Origin: DASRZM01 sp035686365
GTDB taxonomy: Bacteria > Pseudomonadota > Gammaproteobacteria > Xanthomonadales > Xanthomonadaceae
DNA length: 14,232 nt
Reading direction: 5' to 3'
Assembly (NCBI GenBank): GCA_035686365.1
Contig: DASRZM010000093.1
Location: 1-14,232, forward strand
Positions 5,212 through 14,230 of the stretch are shown one piece after another (the stretch's first letter is position 1; every line of letters begins with the position of its first letter). A program made the position numbers and the translations under genes. A model generated the notes under the pieces. That model searched no databases, had not been told where the DNA came from, and saw only the letters and a program-made list of their open reading frames with translations.

Positions 5212-8200
5212 GTGTCCGACCGACGCCGGCCGGGGAAGGCGCAGGCTTTGCCGGGTGCGCGGATGCGCGTGCGCGGCCGGCCTGCGTGGCGGGCCGCGCT
5301 GTGTGCTGTGGTGGTCGTCGCCGCGGTGGCGCTGGCGGGCTTGCCGGCCCGGGCGCTGGACCCGGACAAGGCCTTCCATCACTACGTCCAGGACGTGTGG
5401 TCGATCGAGCACGGCCTGCCGCAGATCACCGTGCTGGCGATCGCCCAGGACCCGACCGGGTACATCTGGGTGGGGACGCAGGCGGGCCTGGCCCGCTTCG
5501 ACGGCGTGGAGTTCACCCGCTACGACGTGCGCAATACGCCGGAGCTGCCGGGGCTGTTCATCCATGACCTGAGCGTGGATGCGCGCGGCCGCCTGTGGAT
5601 CGGCACCTACAAGGGTCTGGCAGTCCTGGACGAGGGGCGCATCGTCGCGGTGCCGCCGGTCGATGCCGATGCCTTCCCGATCCTGGAGGTGAACGATGTG
5701 CTCCACCGCGCCGACGGGCGTGTCCTGGTCGCCACCACGCAGGGCCTGTTCGCCCAGACCCCGGACGGCCTGGCGAGCGACCCGCGCCTGCGGGAGCCCA
5801 CGCTGTCGCTGCTCGAGCACGAGGGCGCGCTGTGGGTCGGCGGACGCGGCGTGGTGTACCGGATCGCTGGCGACCGGATCGAGCCGCTGGCGCTGCCGCA
5901 GGGCTACGAAAGCGCCGCGGTCACGGCGCTGCTGCATGCCCAGGGCGAGACCTGGGCGGCCACCAACGCCGGGCTGGTCCACCTCCAGGACGGGCGATGG
6001 GTCCGCTACGAGGCGCACCCGGCGCTGGCCGGTTCGCCGGTGCACACGCTGTTCCTGGACCGCGACGAGAACCTGTGGATCGGCACCCAGCAGGGCCTGG
6101 CACGACTGCGCCAGGGCGTGCCCACCGAGTTCGTCGCCGACGAGAACCCGGCTGCGCACCGGGCCATACGGGCGATCGCGCAGGACCACGAAGGCAACCT
6201 GTGGCTGGGCAGCCAGTGGGAGGGGCTGGCGCGGATGTGGAGCGGCTGGACCCGTCGTTACAGCGTCGCCGAGGGCCTCCACGAGCAGATCGTATGGTCG
6301 GTCGCACCGGGCCCCGGCCAGAGCGTCTACGTGGGCACCAACGACGGCCTGAGCGTGCTGCGCGAGGGCCGCTTCGAACTGCTGGCGCGTGGCAGCGAGC
6401 TGCCGCACCCGCATGCCTACACGCTGCTGGTGGATCCCGGCCGGGTCTGGATCGGCACCCGGGCCGGACTGGCAGTGCTCGAGGGCGGCGCCATCGTGCG
6501 CCCACCGCAGCTGCAGGGCCTGGGTGGCGCGCAGATCAACGGCATCGTGCGCGACTCCGCCGACCGGCTGTGGTTCGCCACCACCGAGGGCCTGTTCCGC
6601 TGGCACCAGGACCGGCTGGACCGCTTCGGTACCGAACACGGACTGGCCGACGCGCGGGTGCGGCTGGTGCGCGAGACCGCCGACGGGCAACTGCTGGTCG
6701 GGACCCAGGTCGGGCTGTACCGGTTCGCGGACGGGCGGCTGGAGCCGCTGGGCGGAAAAGGCGTACTCCCCTCCGACATCGACGTGACCGCCATCCACGA
6801 ACTCCAGGACGGCACGCTCGTGCTGGGCACCTTGTCCGAGCAGCTGTTCGTGTCCGAGGACGGACGCTGGAGCGAACTGACCTCCGAGGACGGACTGCCG
6901 GTCAACAGCCCGTTCTTCATCACCGACCGCGAGGGCTGGCTGTGGGTGGCGGGCATCCGCGGCATCTACCGCGTGCCGCTGGCGCAACTGCAGGACTTCG
7001 CCGCCGGGCGTATCCATCGCGTGGATGGCGAGATGCTGCTCAACGAGCGCGGTGACCGGCGCAGTGGCCAGCGCGGCTACTGCTGCAACGGCGCCGGCAA
7101 CGCCAAGGGCTTCCTGCGCGCCGGTGAGCTGTGGCTGCCCACGCGCGACGGCGTGGTGGCCATGCCCACCGACGGCATCGAGAAGAATCCTCACGCACCG
7201 GCGGTGGCGATCGAACGCGTGCGCGTGGGCGAGCAGTGGCGGCCGGCCGCCGGGATCCAGGGCGGCACGCTGCCGCCGGATGCGCGCGACCTGGCCTTCA
7301 ATTTCACTGCACTGAGCTTCCAGGATCCGCAGAGCGTGCAGCTGCGCTATCGACTCTCCGGCTACGACACCGACTGGCGCCTGCTGGAGGATCCGACCCG
7401 GCGACAGGCCGTGTACACCAACCTGCCGCCGGGCGGCTACACCTTCGAGGTGACCGCATCCAACAATGCCGACCAGTGGTCGCCCGAGCCGGCGCGCACG
7501 GAGTTCTCGATCCAGCCCTATTTCCACGAGACCGGCTGGTTCTTCGTGCTGATCGCACTGGCGCTGGTGGCGATGGCGTGGGCGGCCTACCGCTACAAGG
7601 TGCGCTCGCTGACCAGCCACCGGCGCGAACTCGAGGCCCTGGTCGCGCGCCGCACCGACGATCTGGCCGCGGCCAACCGCCGGCTGGAGGCGATGAGCCA
7701 GAGCGATCCGCTGACCGGCCTGAAGAACCGGCGTTTCGTGCTCAACCAGATCCCGGCCGACCTGGCCTTCTACGAACGCGAAGCCGCGCGTCCGGGGCAG
7801 AACGACCAGGTGTTGGTGTTTGCGATGGTCGACGTGGACCATTTCAAGTCGGTCAACGACAGCCACGGGCACAAGGCCGGCGACCGCGTGCTGCAGCAGT
7901 TTGCCCGGGTGCTGCTGCAGCAGGTGCGCACCGGAGACTACGTCGTGCGCTGGGGCGGGGAGGAGTTCCTGCTGGTGTTCCGGCCGATGCAGGCCCGCAA
8001 GTCGGTGCTGATCGCCGAGCGCATCCGCCAGGCGGTGGCGGCGTTCCCGTTCGACATCGGACACGCCGCGCCGCTGCGACTGACCGCGTCGATCGGCTTC
8101 GTCGAGTACCCGCTGTTCCGCGACGATCAGCACGCCCTGGGATGGGAGCCGATGGTCGAGCTGGCCGATCACGCGCTCTATTACGTGAAGTCGCACGGCC

Positions 8201-8337
8201 GCAACGGCTGGGCGGCGTTCCGTCCGACCCTGTCCACCGACATCACCACCGTGATCGAGGACCTGCGCGACGATATCGAGGGCCTGGTCGCCGCCGGCCG
8301 CCTCGAGGTCATGAGCTCGCGCAAGGCGCCCGCCTGA
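5212..8337 (+). CDS. Membrane diguanylate cyclase with double beta-propeller (Reg_prop), Y_Y_Y and GGDEF domains
   Basis: Makes cyclic di-GMP from two GTP under control of a periplasmic sensor. I chose GTG 5212 (1041 residues) because GGGAG at 5200-5204 is 7 bases upstream; ATG 5263 is a real alternative giving a shorter signal sequence. Order: Sec-type signal with cleavage near ARA|LD (48); about 14 blades of the type WVGTQAGLARFDG, WIGTYKGLAVLDE, WIGTRAGLAVLEG (84 to about 650), consistent with two seven-bladed propellers; a conserved CCNGAGN loop (624-630); Y_Y_Y domain (about 694-768, GYDTDWR...LPPGGYTFEV); one transmembrane helix (about 776-795); a short coiled coil; GGDEF domain (about 829-1003). 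Catalytic residues are intact: Asp874, Asn882, Asp891 and GGEEF 915-919. The inhibitory I-site RTGD (906-909) sits five residues before GGEEF. The ligand is unknown; in related hybrid sensors such propellers sense sugars or peptides. Confidence 0.93.
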   Translation: MSDRRRPGKAQALPGARMRVRGRPAWRAALCAVVVVAAVALAGLPARALDPDKAFHHYVQDVWSIEHGLPQITVLAIAQDPTGYIWVGTQAGLARFDGVEFTRYDVRNTPELPGLFIHDLSVDARGRLWIGTYKGLAVLDEGRIVAVPPVDADAFPILEVNDVLHRADGRVLVATTQGLFAQTPDGLASDPRLREPTLSLLEHEGALWVGGRGVVYRIAGDRIEPLALPQGYESAAVTALLHAQGETWAATNAGLVHLQDGRWVRYEAHPALAGSPVHTLFLDRDENLWIGTQQGLARLRQGVPTEFVADENPAAHRAIRAIAQDHEGNLWLGSQWEGLARMWSGWTRRYSVAEGLHEQIVWSVAPGPGQSVYVGTNDGLSVLREGRFELLARGSELPHPHAYTLLVDPGRVWIGTRAGLAVLEGGAIVRPPQLQGLGGAQINGIVRDSADRLWFATTEGLFRWHQDRLDRFGTEHGLADARVRLVRETADGQLLVGTQVGLYRFADGRLEPLGGKGVLPSDIDVTAIHELQDGTLVLGTLSEQLFVSEDGRWSELTSEDGLPVNSPFFITDREGWLWVAGIRGIYRVPLAQLQDFAAGRIHRVDGEMLLNERGDRRSGQRGYCCNGAGNAKGFLRAGELWLPTRDGVVAMPTDGIEKNPHAPAVAIERVRVGEQWRPAAGIQGGTLPPDARDLAFNFTALSFQDPQSVQLRYRLSGYDTDWRLLEDPTRRQAVYTNLPPGGYTFEVTASNNADQWSPEPARTEFSIQPYFHETGWFFVLIALALVAMAWAAYRYKVRSLTSHRRELEALVARRTDDLAAANRRLEAMSQSDPLTGLKNRRFVLNQIPADLAFYEREAARPGQNDQVLVFAMVDVDHFKSVNDSHGHKAGDRVLQQFARVLLQQVRTGDYVVRWGGEEFLLVFRPMQARKSVLIAERIRQAVAAFPFDIGHAAPLRLTASIGFVEYPLFRDDQHALGWEPMVELADHALYYVKSHGRNGWAAFRPTLSTDITTVIEDLRDDIEGLVAAGRLEVMSSRKAPA

Positions 8338-8351
8338 GGGCCGCTCGGCCC
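8338..8351. terminator. Short hairpin after the diguanylate cyclase gene
   Basis: GGGCCG (8338-8343), CT, and CGGCCC (8346-8351) form a perfect 6-bp stem directly after the TGA stop. No T-tract follows, so this is only a possible transcript-end structure. Confidence 0.35.
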
Positions 8352-8451
8352 GCAAAGCCTGAACGATTGCTGAATTTCCGCCCGGTGCGCTGACCGATCG
8401 TATCCAACTCGCGCGTTCCGTCACGGTAAGGCCTTGCGGAATCGCGTAAAG

Positions 8452-8478
8452 TTTGCGTTAATCCAACGCGTGTACAAT
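8452..8478 (+). promoter_or_regulatory. Candidate promoter of the SPFH gene
   Basis: TACAAT (8473-8478, 5 of 6 matches) lies in a locally AT-rich part of the 207-base intergenic region. The best upstream hexamer is TTTGCG (8452-8457), 15 bases away and only 3 of 6. GCGTT-AATCC-AACGC (8455-8469), a 5-bp inverted repeat, overlaps the spacer and could be an operator. Transcription would begin near 8485, leaving a leader of about 60 bases. Confidence 0.45.
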
Positions 8479-8487
8479 GTGTTGCAG

Positions 8488-8529
8488 GCGTAACCTGCTC
8501 CGGACATCAGGTTCTGAGCGTAACTTACT
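8488..8529 (+). repeat. Direct repeat GCGTAAC in the SPFH gene leader
   Basis: GCGTAACCTGCT (8488-8499) and GCGTAACTTACT (8518-8529) match at 10 of 12 positions and are spaced 30 bases, close to three helical turns. A shorter GCGTAA copy lies upstream at 8444-8449. The first copy is also the loop of GCAGG-CGTAA-CCTGC (8484-8498). Confidence 0.5.
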
Positions 8530-8544
8530 GAGAATAAAGCCTCA

Positions 8545-9021
8545 ATGGCACCGGACCTGCTTCTGACCGCTTTCGCCCTGCTGGCCTCGGCCGCAGGCTT
8601 GGCGGCGCTCGCGGTGCGCCGGGTTCCCGAGGGCCGGGCCTACAGCGTGCATCGCTTCGGTCACTTCGCCCGCAGCCTGGGGCCGGGCTGGCACCTGGTG
8701 TGGCCGCTGGTCGACCGCGTTGCCCGCCGCGTGGACCTGGTCGGCCACCACATCGACCTGCACTACGAACGCGAGCGCGTGGCCGCCGACGCCGCCGTCT
8801 ACTACCAGATCCTGGAGCCGGGCCGCACCGGCGCGGCGCTGGACGATGTCGACGGCGTGGTCCAACGCGAAGCCGCCGAAGGCTTCGCCGACCTGATGCC
8901 GCAGCTGCTGCCCGGCGAGACCGGCGGCGGCGCCGTGCGCCTGAAGGAAGAGCTCAACCGCCGGCTCGGCAACCTGGGCCTGCGCGTGATCCGCTGCCAG
9001 CTCCACCTGCCGGGCATCTGA
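8545..9021 (+). CDS. Compact stand-alone SPFH/band-7 domain membrane protein
   Basis: The 158-residue protein has one N-terminal hydrophobic helix (about 4-24) followed by the hallmark opening of an SPFH domain: RRVPEGRAYSVHRFGHFARS (25-44), then LGPGWHLVWPLVDRVARRVDL (45-65), as in stomatins and HflC/HflK. It also has the middle strands with AVYYQILEP (84-92) and the closing helix and strand KEELNRRLGNLGLRVIRCQL (134-153). Family members are usually 250-350 residues with a long C-terminal coiled coil; this one ends right after the SPFH domain, so that assembly region is missing. SPFH proteins form membrane microdomain scaffolds or protease-associated cages, but no function can be assigned here. 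No NfeD or protease gene is adjacent. ATG 8545 has only a weak purine-rich stretch upstream. It is followed after 42 bases by rsmG. Confidence 0.8.
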   Translation: MAPDLLLTAFALLASAAGLAALAVRRVPEGRAYSVHRFGHFARSLGPGWHLVWPLVDRVARRVDLVGHHIDLHYERERVAADAAVYYQILEPGRTGAALDDVDGVVQREAAEGFADLMPQLLPGETGGGAVRLKEELNRRLGNLGLRVIRCQLHLPGI

Positions 9022-9030
9022 GTTCGCGCC

Positions 9031-9052
9031 GGTCTGGCGCCTGCGCCAGGCC
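9031..9052. other. Hairpin between the SPFH gene and rsmG
   Basis: CTGGCGC (9034-9040), CT, and GCGCCAG (9043-9049) form a perfect 7-bp stem, extendable to ten pairs at 9031-9052 with one G-U. It ends 11 bases before the rsmG GTG codon. No T-tract follows. The core GGCGCCTGCGCC recurs in the rpmB leader. Confidence 0.4.
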
Positions 9053-9063
9053 ACCCCGATACT

Positions 9064-9768
9064 GTGCGGCCGCTCGTCCGGCGTCGCGCTTCCTTGACCG
9101 GCTTCCCCGACCTCGAACCCCGGCTGCGCGCCGGCCTGGGCGCGCTGGCCCTGGACCCGGCCCCGCTGTCGGGGCCGCTGTTGAGCTACCTGGCGTTGCT
9201 CGCGCGCTGGAACCGGGCCTACAACCTGACCGCGATCCGCGACCCGGAACAGATGCTCGACAAGCACCTGCTCGACTCGCTGGCGATCTGGCGCGAGGTG
9301 GCCGCGGTTCCGCACGCCGGCACGCTGCGCCTGGCCGACATCGGCACCGGGCCGGGATTGCCCGGCATTCCGCTGGCGCTGGCATTGCCGCAACTTGAGG
9401 TCGCACTGATCGAATCGGTCGGCAAGAAGGCGCGCTTCCTGCGCGAGGCGGTGCGTGAGCTCGAACTGGCCGGGCGCGTGCGGGTGCTGGCCCGGCGCGC
9501 GCAGGCCGTCGCCGAGCCCGGACGCCATGACTGTCTTGTCGCCCGTGCCTTCGGTACCCTAGCCGCGATCCTGGCCGCCGGCGGACACCTTTTGCGCCCC
9601 GGCGGCCGGCTGCTGGCCCTGAAAGGACAACGCCCGGACGCCGAACTGGCCGCGCTGCCCGGCGGCTGGGCGCTGCTGTCGGTGCGCACGGTGGCGGTCC
9701 CGGGGCTGGATGCCGAGCGGCACCTGGTCGAGATCGAAAAGACACCCGAGGCGCGGCACGGCCCCTGA
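9064..9768 (+). CDS. rsmG: 16S rRNA (guanine-527-N7) methyltransferase
   Basis: RsmG (GidB) methylates N7 of G527 in the 530 loop of 16S rRNA using S-adenosylmethionine; loss of it is linked in other bacteria to low-level streptomycin resistance. The protein shows RWNRAYNLTAIRD (48-60), the SAM-binding loop DIGTGPGLPGIPLAL (92-106), VGKKARFL (119-126), ARAFG (160-164) and LKGQ (186-189). The length of 234 with the GTG 9064 start is slightly above the usual 205-215; TTG 9094 is an alternative start. Neither has a good ribosome-binding site, so the N-terminus is uncertain. The mnmG gene often found beside rsmG is absent. parA follows 30 bases later, so rsmG, parA and parB probably form one transcription unit. 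Confidence 0.93.
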   Translation: MRPLVRRRASLTGFPDLEPRLRAGLGALALDPAPLSGPLLSYLALLARWNRAYNLTAIRDPEQMLDKHLLDSLAIWREVAAVPHAGTLRLADIGTGPGLPGIPLALALPQLEVALIESVGKKARFLREAVRELELAGRVRVLARRAQAVAEPGRHDCLVARAFGTLAAILAAGGHLLRPGGRLLALKGQRPDAELAALPGGWALLSVRTVAVPGLDAERHLVEIEKTPEARHGP

Positions 9769-9798
9769 GATTACGCGGACACGCTGGCTAGACTTCCG

Positions 9799-10620
9799 AT
9801 GGGACGCATCATCGCCATCGCCAACCAGAAGGGCGGCGTGGGCAAGACCACCACCGCAGTGAACCTGGCGGCGGCATTGGCCGAGGCGCGCCGCCGCGTG
9901 CTGCTGGTGGACCTGGATCCGCAGGGCAACGCCACCATGGCCTCGGGTGTGGACAAGCACGCGCTCGAGTGCACCGGTTGCGAGGTGCTGCTGGAGGAAG
10001 CCGAGGCGTCCGACGCCGTGATCGCGACCGCAGCCGGGTACGACCTGCTGCCGGCCAACGGCGACCTGACCGCGGCCGAGGTCAAGCTGATGGACGCGCT
10101 CGCGCGCGAGCAGCGGCTGAAGGAGCGGCTGGCGCCGCTGGTGCCCGCCTACCAGTACGTGCTGGTCGACTGCCCGCCCTCGCTGCACCTGCTTACCGTC
10201 AATGCACTCACCGCCGCCGACGGCGTGATCGTGCCGATGCAGTGCGAGTACTTCGCGCTGGAGGGGCTGACCGCGCTGATGGAGACGGTCCGCGCCATCA
10301 AGGCCAAGCTCAACCCGCGGCTGGAGATCGACGGCATCCTGCGCACCATGTACGACGTGCGCAACAACCTGGCCAACGAGGTCTCCGCGCAACTGCTCCA
10401 GCACTTCGGCGACCGCGTGTTCCGCACCGTCGTGCCGCGCAACGTGCGCCTGGCCGAAGCGCCCAGCCATGGCCAGAGCATCGTGGAGTACGACCGGACC
10501 TCGCGTGGCGGCATCGCCTACCTGGGCCTGGCTGGCGAGATGATCCGGCGCGAGCGCGGCGCCGCCGTGGCCACACCGGCCCCCATACCGCAACCGGTCG
10601 CAGCCAGGGAGCACGATTGA
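9799..10620 (+). CDS. parA: Chromosome-partitioning ATPase ParA (Soj type)
   Basis: ParA is a deviant-Walker ATPase that binds the nucleoid and moves ParB-parS complexes during chromosome segregation. The 273 residues contain the deviant Walker A KGGVGKTT (11-18) with signature Lys11, the A' motif DLDPQGNAT (38-46), Walker B VLVDCPPS (121-128), and the C-terminal RNVRLAEAPSHGQSI (214-228) typical of chromosomal Soj/ParA. There is no N-terminal DNA-binding helix-turn-helix, so this is the short chromosomal type rather than the P1-plasmid type. The C-terminal tail (about 255-273) is Pro/Ala rich and not conserved. It ends overlapping the parB start by one base. Confidence 0.96.
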   Translation: MGRIIAIANQKGGVGKTTTAVNLAAALAEARRRVLLVDLDPQGNATMASGVDKHALECTGCEVLLEEAEASDAVIATAAGYDLLPANGDLTAAEVKLMDALAREQRLKERLAPLVPAYQYVLVDCPPSLHLLTVNALTAADGVIVPMQCEYFALEGLTALMETVRAIKAKLNPRLEIDGILRTMYDVRNNLANEVSAQLLQHFGDRVFRTVVPRNVRLAEAPSHGQSIVEYDRTSRGGIAYLGLAGEMIRRERGAAVATPAPIPQPVAAREHD

Positions 10621-11495
10621 TGGCAAAGAAACGCGGGCTCGGTCGTGGGCTCGACGCATTGCTGGGCAACGCTGCGGTGGCCGACGCCGAGATCGCCGGA
10701 GCGCAGGTGCACACGCTGCCGATCGAGGACATCGAGCCGGGCCGCTACCAGCCGCGCAGCCACATCGACGCCGAGCGCCTGCGCGAGCTGGCGGATTCGA
10801 TTCGCGCCCAGGGCGTGATCCAGCCGATCGTGGTCCGCGAGGTGCGCCCGGGCCGCTACGAGATCATCGCCGGGGAGCGCCGCTGGCGCGCCGCGCAGCT
10901 GGCCAGCCTGCGCGAGGTGCCGGTGGTCGTGCGCAGCGCCGACGACAACACCGCACTGGCGCTGGCGCTGATCGAGAACATCCAGCGCGAGGACCTGAAC
11001 CCGCTGGAGGAGTCGCACGCGCTCAAGCGGCTGATCGACGAGTTCGGGCTCACCCACCAGCAGGCCGCCGATGCGGTCGGCCGGTCGCGCGCGGCGGTGT
11101 CCAACCTGCTGCGCCTGCTCGAGTGCCCGGCCCCGATTCGCGAGCTGGTGCGCGACGGCGCACTGGAGATGGGCCACGCGCGCGCGCTGCTGGCGCTGCC
11201 CGAGGCCAAGGCGGTGGCGCTGGCGCGCCAGGCCGCCGCCGGCGGCTGGTCGGTGCGCGAAGTCGAGCGGCGCGTGCAGCGGCTGGCGGCCGCCGCCGGC
11301 AAGCCCGGGCGCAGAAAGTCCGGCAGTGGCGCCCGCGACGCCGACGTGCTTGCACTCGAACGCGAGCTGTCCGAGCAGCTCAATGCCCGGGTCTCGGTGG
11401 AAGCCGCGCGCGGCGGCCGCGGCAGGCTGGTCGTGCACTACCACAGCCTGGACGAACTCGAAGGCATCCTCGAGCGCCTGCGGCGCCCGCAGTGA
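10620..11495 (+). CDS. parB: Chromosome-partitioning protein ParB (Spo0J type)
   Basis: ParB binds parS centromere sites and spreads along DNA as a CTP-dependent clamp. The 291 residues begin with the Lys/Arg-rich MAKKRGLGRGLDALLG, which in the family contacts ParA. They continue with the N-terminal domain QPR...GVIQPIVVRE, the CTP-binding GERRWRAA motif (85-92) and ENIQRE(D)LNPLEE (119-131). A parS-binding helix-turn-helix (about 144-167, LTHQQAADAVGRSRAAVSNLLRLL), a variable linker (about 225-240) and the C-terminal dimerisation domain (241-291) complete it. The start ATG overlaps the parA stop (TGATG), and AGGGAG (10606-10611) lies 8 bases upstream, indicating translational coupling. I saw no perfect parS site within this window. 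Confidence 0.96.
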   Translation: MAKKRGLGRGLDALLGNAAVADAEIAGAQVHTLPIEDIEPGRYQPRSHIDAERLRELADSIRAQGVIQPIVVREVRPGRYEIIAGERRWRAAQLASLREVPVVVRSADDNTALALALIENIQREDLNPLEESHALKRLIDEFGLTHQQAADAVGRSRAAVSNLLRLLECPAPIRELVRDGALEMGHARALLALPEAKAVALARQAAAGGWSVREVERRVQRLAAAAGKPGRRKSGSGARDADVLALERELSEQLNARVSVEAARGGRGRLVVHYHSLDELEGILERLRRPQ

Positions 11496-11531
11496 GGCCC
11501 GCCCACGCGGGGCCGGGACCGGCGTCCTGGC

Positions 11532-11561
11532 TTGCCATGGCGGGGGCCTGTAGGCTATAAA
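11532..11561 (+). promoter_or_regulatory. Promoter of rpmB-rpmG
   Basis: TTGCCA (11532-11537, 4 of 6 plus the TTG core) and TATAAA (11556-11561, 5 of 6) are separated by 18 bases in the parB-rpmB gap. The predicted start near 11568 gives a leader of about 140 bases before rpmB. This is the best sigma70-like promoter in the window and fits a highly expressed ribosomal gene pair. Confidence 0.65.
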
Positions 11562-11637
11562 GCGCGGCTCGCTCCAGCCTGACCGGCCGCGACGGACGCG
11601 CGATTCCCCGCCCGGAGCGAACCTTCCCGTATCGCGT

Positions 11638-11653
11638 GCGGCGCCTGCGCCGC
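11638..11653 (+). other. Hairpin in the rpmB leader
   Basis: GCGGCGC (11638-11644), CT, and GCGCCGC (11647-11653) form a perfect 7-bp stem inside the predicted 140-base rpmB leader, 53 bases before the start codon. It shares the core GGCGCCTGCGCC with the hairpin before rsmG. A role in leader regulation is possible but not shown. Confidence 0.4.
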
Positions 11654-11706
11654 GGGGCCGACGTCGTCCTGGCCAAGGGCGGCCCAACGAAATCACGAGG
11701 TGCGCA

Positions 11707-11943
11707 ATGGCCCGAGTGTGTCAAGTCACCGGAAAGTCCGTGCAGACCGGCAACAACGTCTCGCACGCCAACAACAGGACCCGGCGCCGCTGGCTGCCGA
11801 ACCTGCACGAACGCCGGTTCTGGGTGCCCGGCGAGAAGCGCTGGATCAAGCTGCGCGTGTCCAGCAAGGCGCTGCGCACCATCGACAAGAAGGGCATCGA
11901 GGCCGTCCTGGCCGAAATGCGCGCCCGCGGCGAGAAGATCTGA
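11707..11943 (+). CDS. rpmB: 50S ribosomal protein L28
   Basis: This 78-residue protein of the large ribosomal subunit starts MARVCQVTGKSVQTGNNVSHANN, the classic L28 N-terminus, followed by the NLHERRFWVPGEKRW segment and the C-terminal KKGIEAVLAEMRARGEKI. Only one cysteine is present, so it is a zinc-free (C-minus) paralogue. GAGG (11697-11700) lies 6 bases before the ATG. It is the first gene of the rpmB-rpmG pair. Confidence 0.98.
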   Translation: MARVCQVTGKSVQTGNNVSHANNRTRRRWLPNLHERRFWVPGEKRWIKLRVSSKALRTIDKKGIEAVLAEMRARGEKI

Positions 11944-11956
11944 GGAGGCGACGACC

Positions 11957-12121
11957 ATGGCATCCAAGCGCGACAAGATCCGCCTGACCTCCTCTGCCGG
12001 CACCGGTCATTTCTACACGACCGACAAGAACAAGAAGAACACGCCGAACAAGATGGAGATCAAGAAGTACGATCCCGTCATCCGCAAGCACGTGGCCTAC
12101 AAGGAAGGCAAGATCAAGTAG
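11957..12121 (+). CDS. rpmG: 50S ribosomal protein L33
   Basis: The 54-residue large-subunit protein reads MASKRDKIRLTSSAGTGHFY and continues with the basic TDKNKKNTPNKMEIKKYDP segment. It is the usual proteobacterial length. It has no cysteines, so it is the zinc-free form, matching the zinc-free L28. A strong ribosome-binding site GAGGAGG (11942-11948) lies 8 bases before ATG 11957 and overlaps the rpmB stop codon, indicating co-expression. A longer in-frame open frame begins at 11636, but only this part is real. Confidence 0.98.
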   Translation: MASKRDKIRLTSSAGTGHFYTTDKNKKNTPNKMEIKKYDPVIRKHVAYKEGKIK

Positions 12122-12140
12122 GCGGTCCGGACCCGATCCC

Positions 12141-12170
12141 GAAAAGACCCGCCGCACGGCGGGTCTTTTC
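12141..12170. terminator. Perfect bidirectional intrinsic terminator of rpmG and acs
   Basis: GAAAAGACCCGCC (12141-12153), loop GCAC, and GGCGGGTCTTTTC (12158-12170) form a perfect 13-bp stem, with a run of four T after the GC-rich part on each strand. It lies 19 bases after the rpmG stop and 42 bases beyond the acs stop, so it can end both convergent transcripts. Confidence 0.9.
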
Positions 12171-12212
12171 GTTTCGGTACCGCGCGCGGCTGGCCGCGCC
12201 GGCCGCCCGCGC

Positions 12213-14168
<1,956 letters not shown>

Positions 14169-14187
14169 GGCGGCGTCCTCGCGATGG

Positions 14188-14230
14188 GGTCGAACGCCCA
14201 GTCTAGCGAGCGCGCATCGGCGGTTCGACC
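14188..14230. promoter_or_regulatory. Inverted repeat and weak -10 box upstream of acs
   Basis: GGTCGAAC (14188-14195) and GTTCGACC (14223-14230) are perfect 8-bp inverted copies 27 bases apart. Between them, on the minus strand, is TAGACT (14200-14205, 4 of 6 to the -10 box). The pair would flank an acs promoter and could be operator half-sites. The right edge of the window cuts off the rest of the promoter region. Confidence 0.35.

Noticed and set aside
2976..5567. An 863-codon plus-strand open frame across aroE and hemB
   Set aside because: Both genes underneath, on the opposite strand, have intact catalytic motifs. The plus-strand translation is compositionally biased and shows no domain.
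4189..8424. A 1411-codon minus-strand open frame opposite the diguanylate cyclase gene and overlapping hemB
   Set aside because: It lies antisense to a gene with a clear multi-domain product, its translation is low-complexity (rich in His, Gln, Arg, Gly, Ala) with no family motif, and long antisense frames are expected in DNA this rich in GC.
9969..10619. An in-frame upstream extension of parB inside parA
   Set aside because: ParB begins at 10620 with the conserved MAKKRGLGRGLDALLG and its own ribosome-binding site. The upstream codons are parA read in another frame.
9769..11706. A parS site near parAB
   Set aside because: No sequence close to the palindromic consensus centred on CACGTG with TGTTT/AAACA flanks was found by eye in or around the genes.
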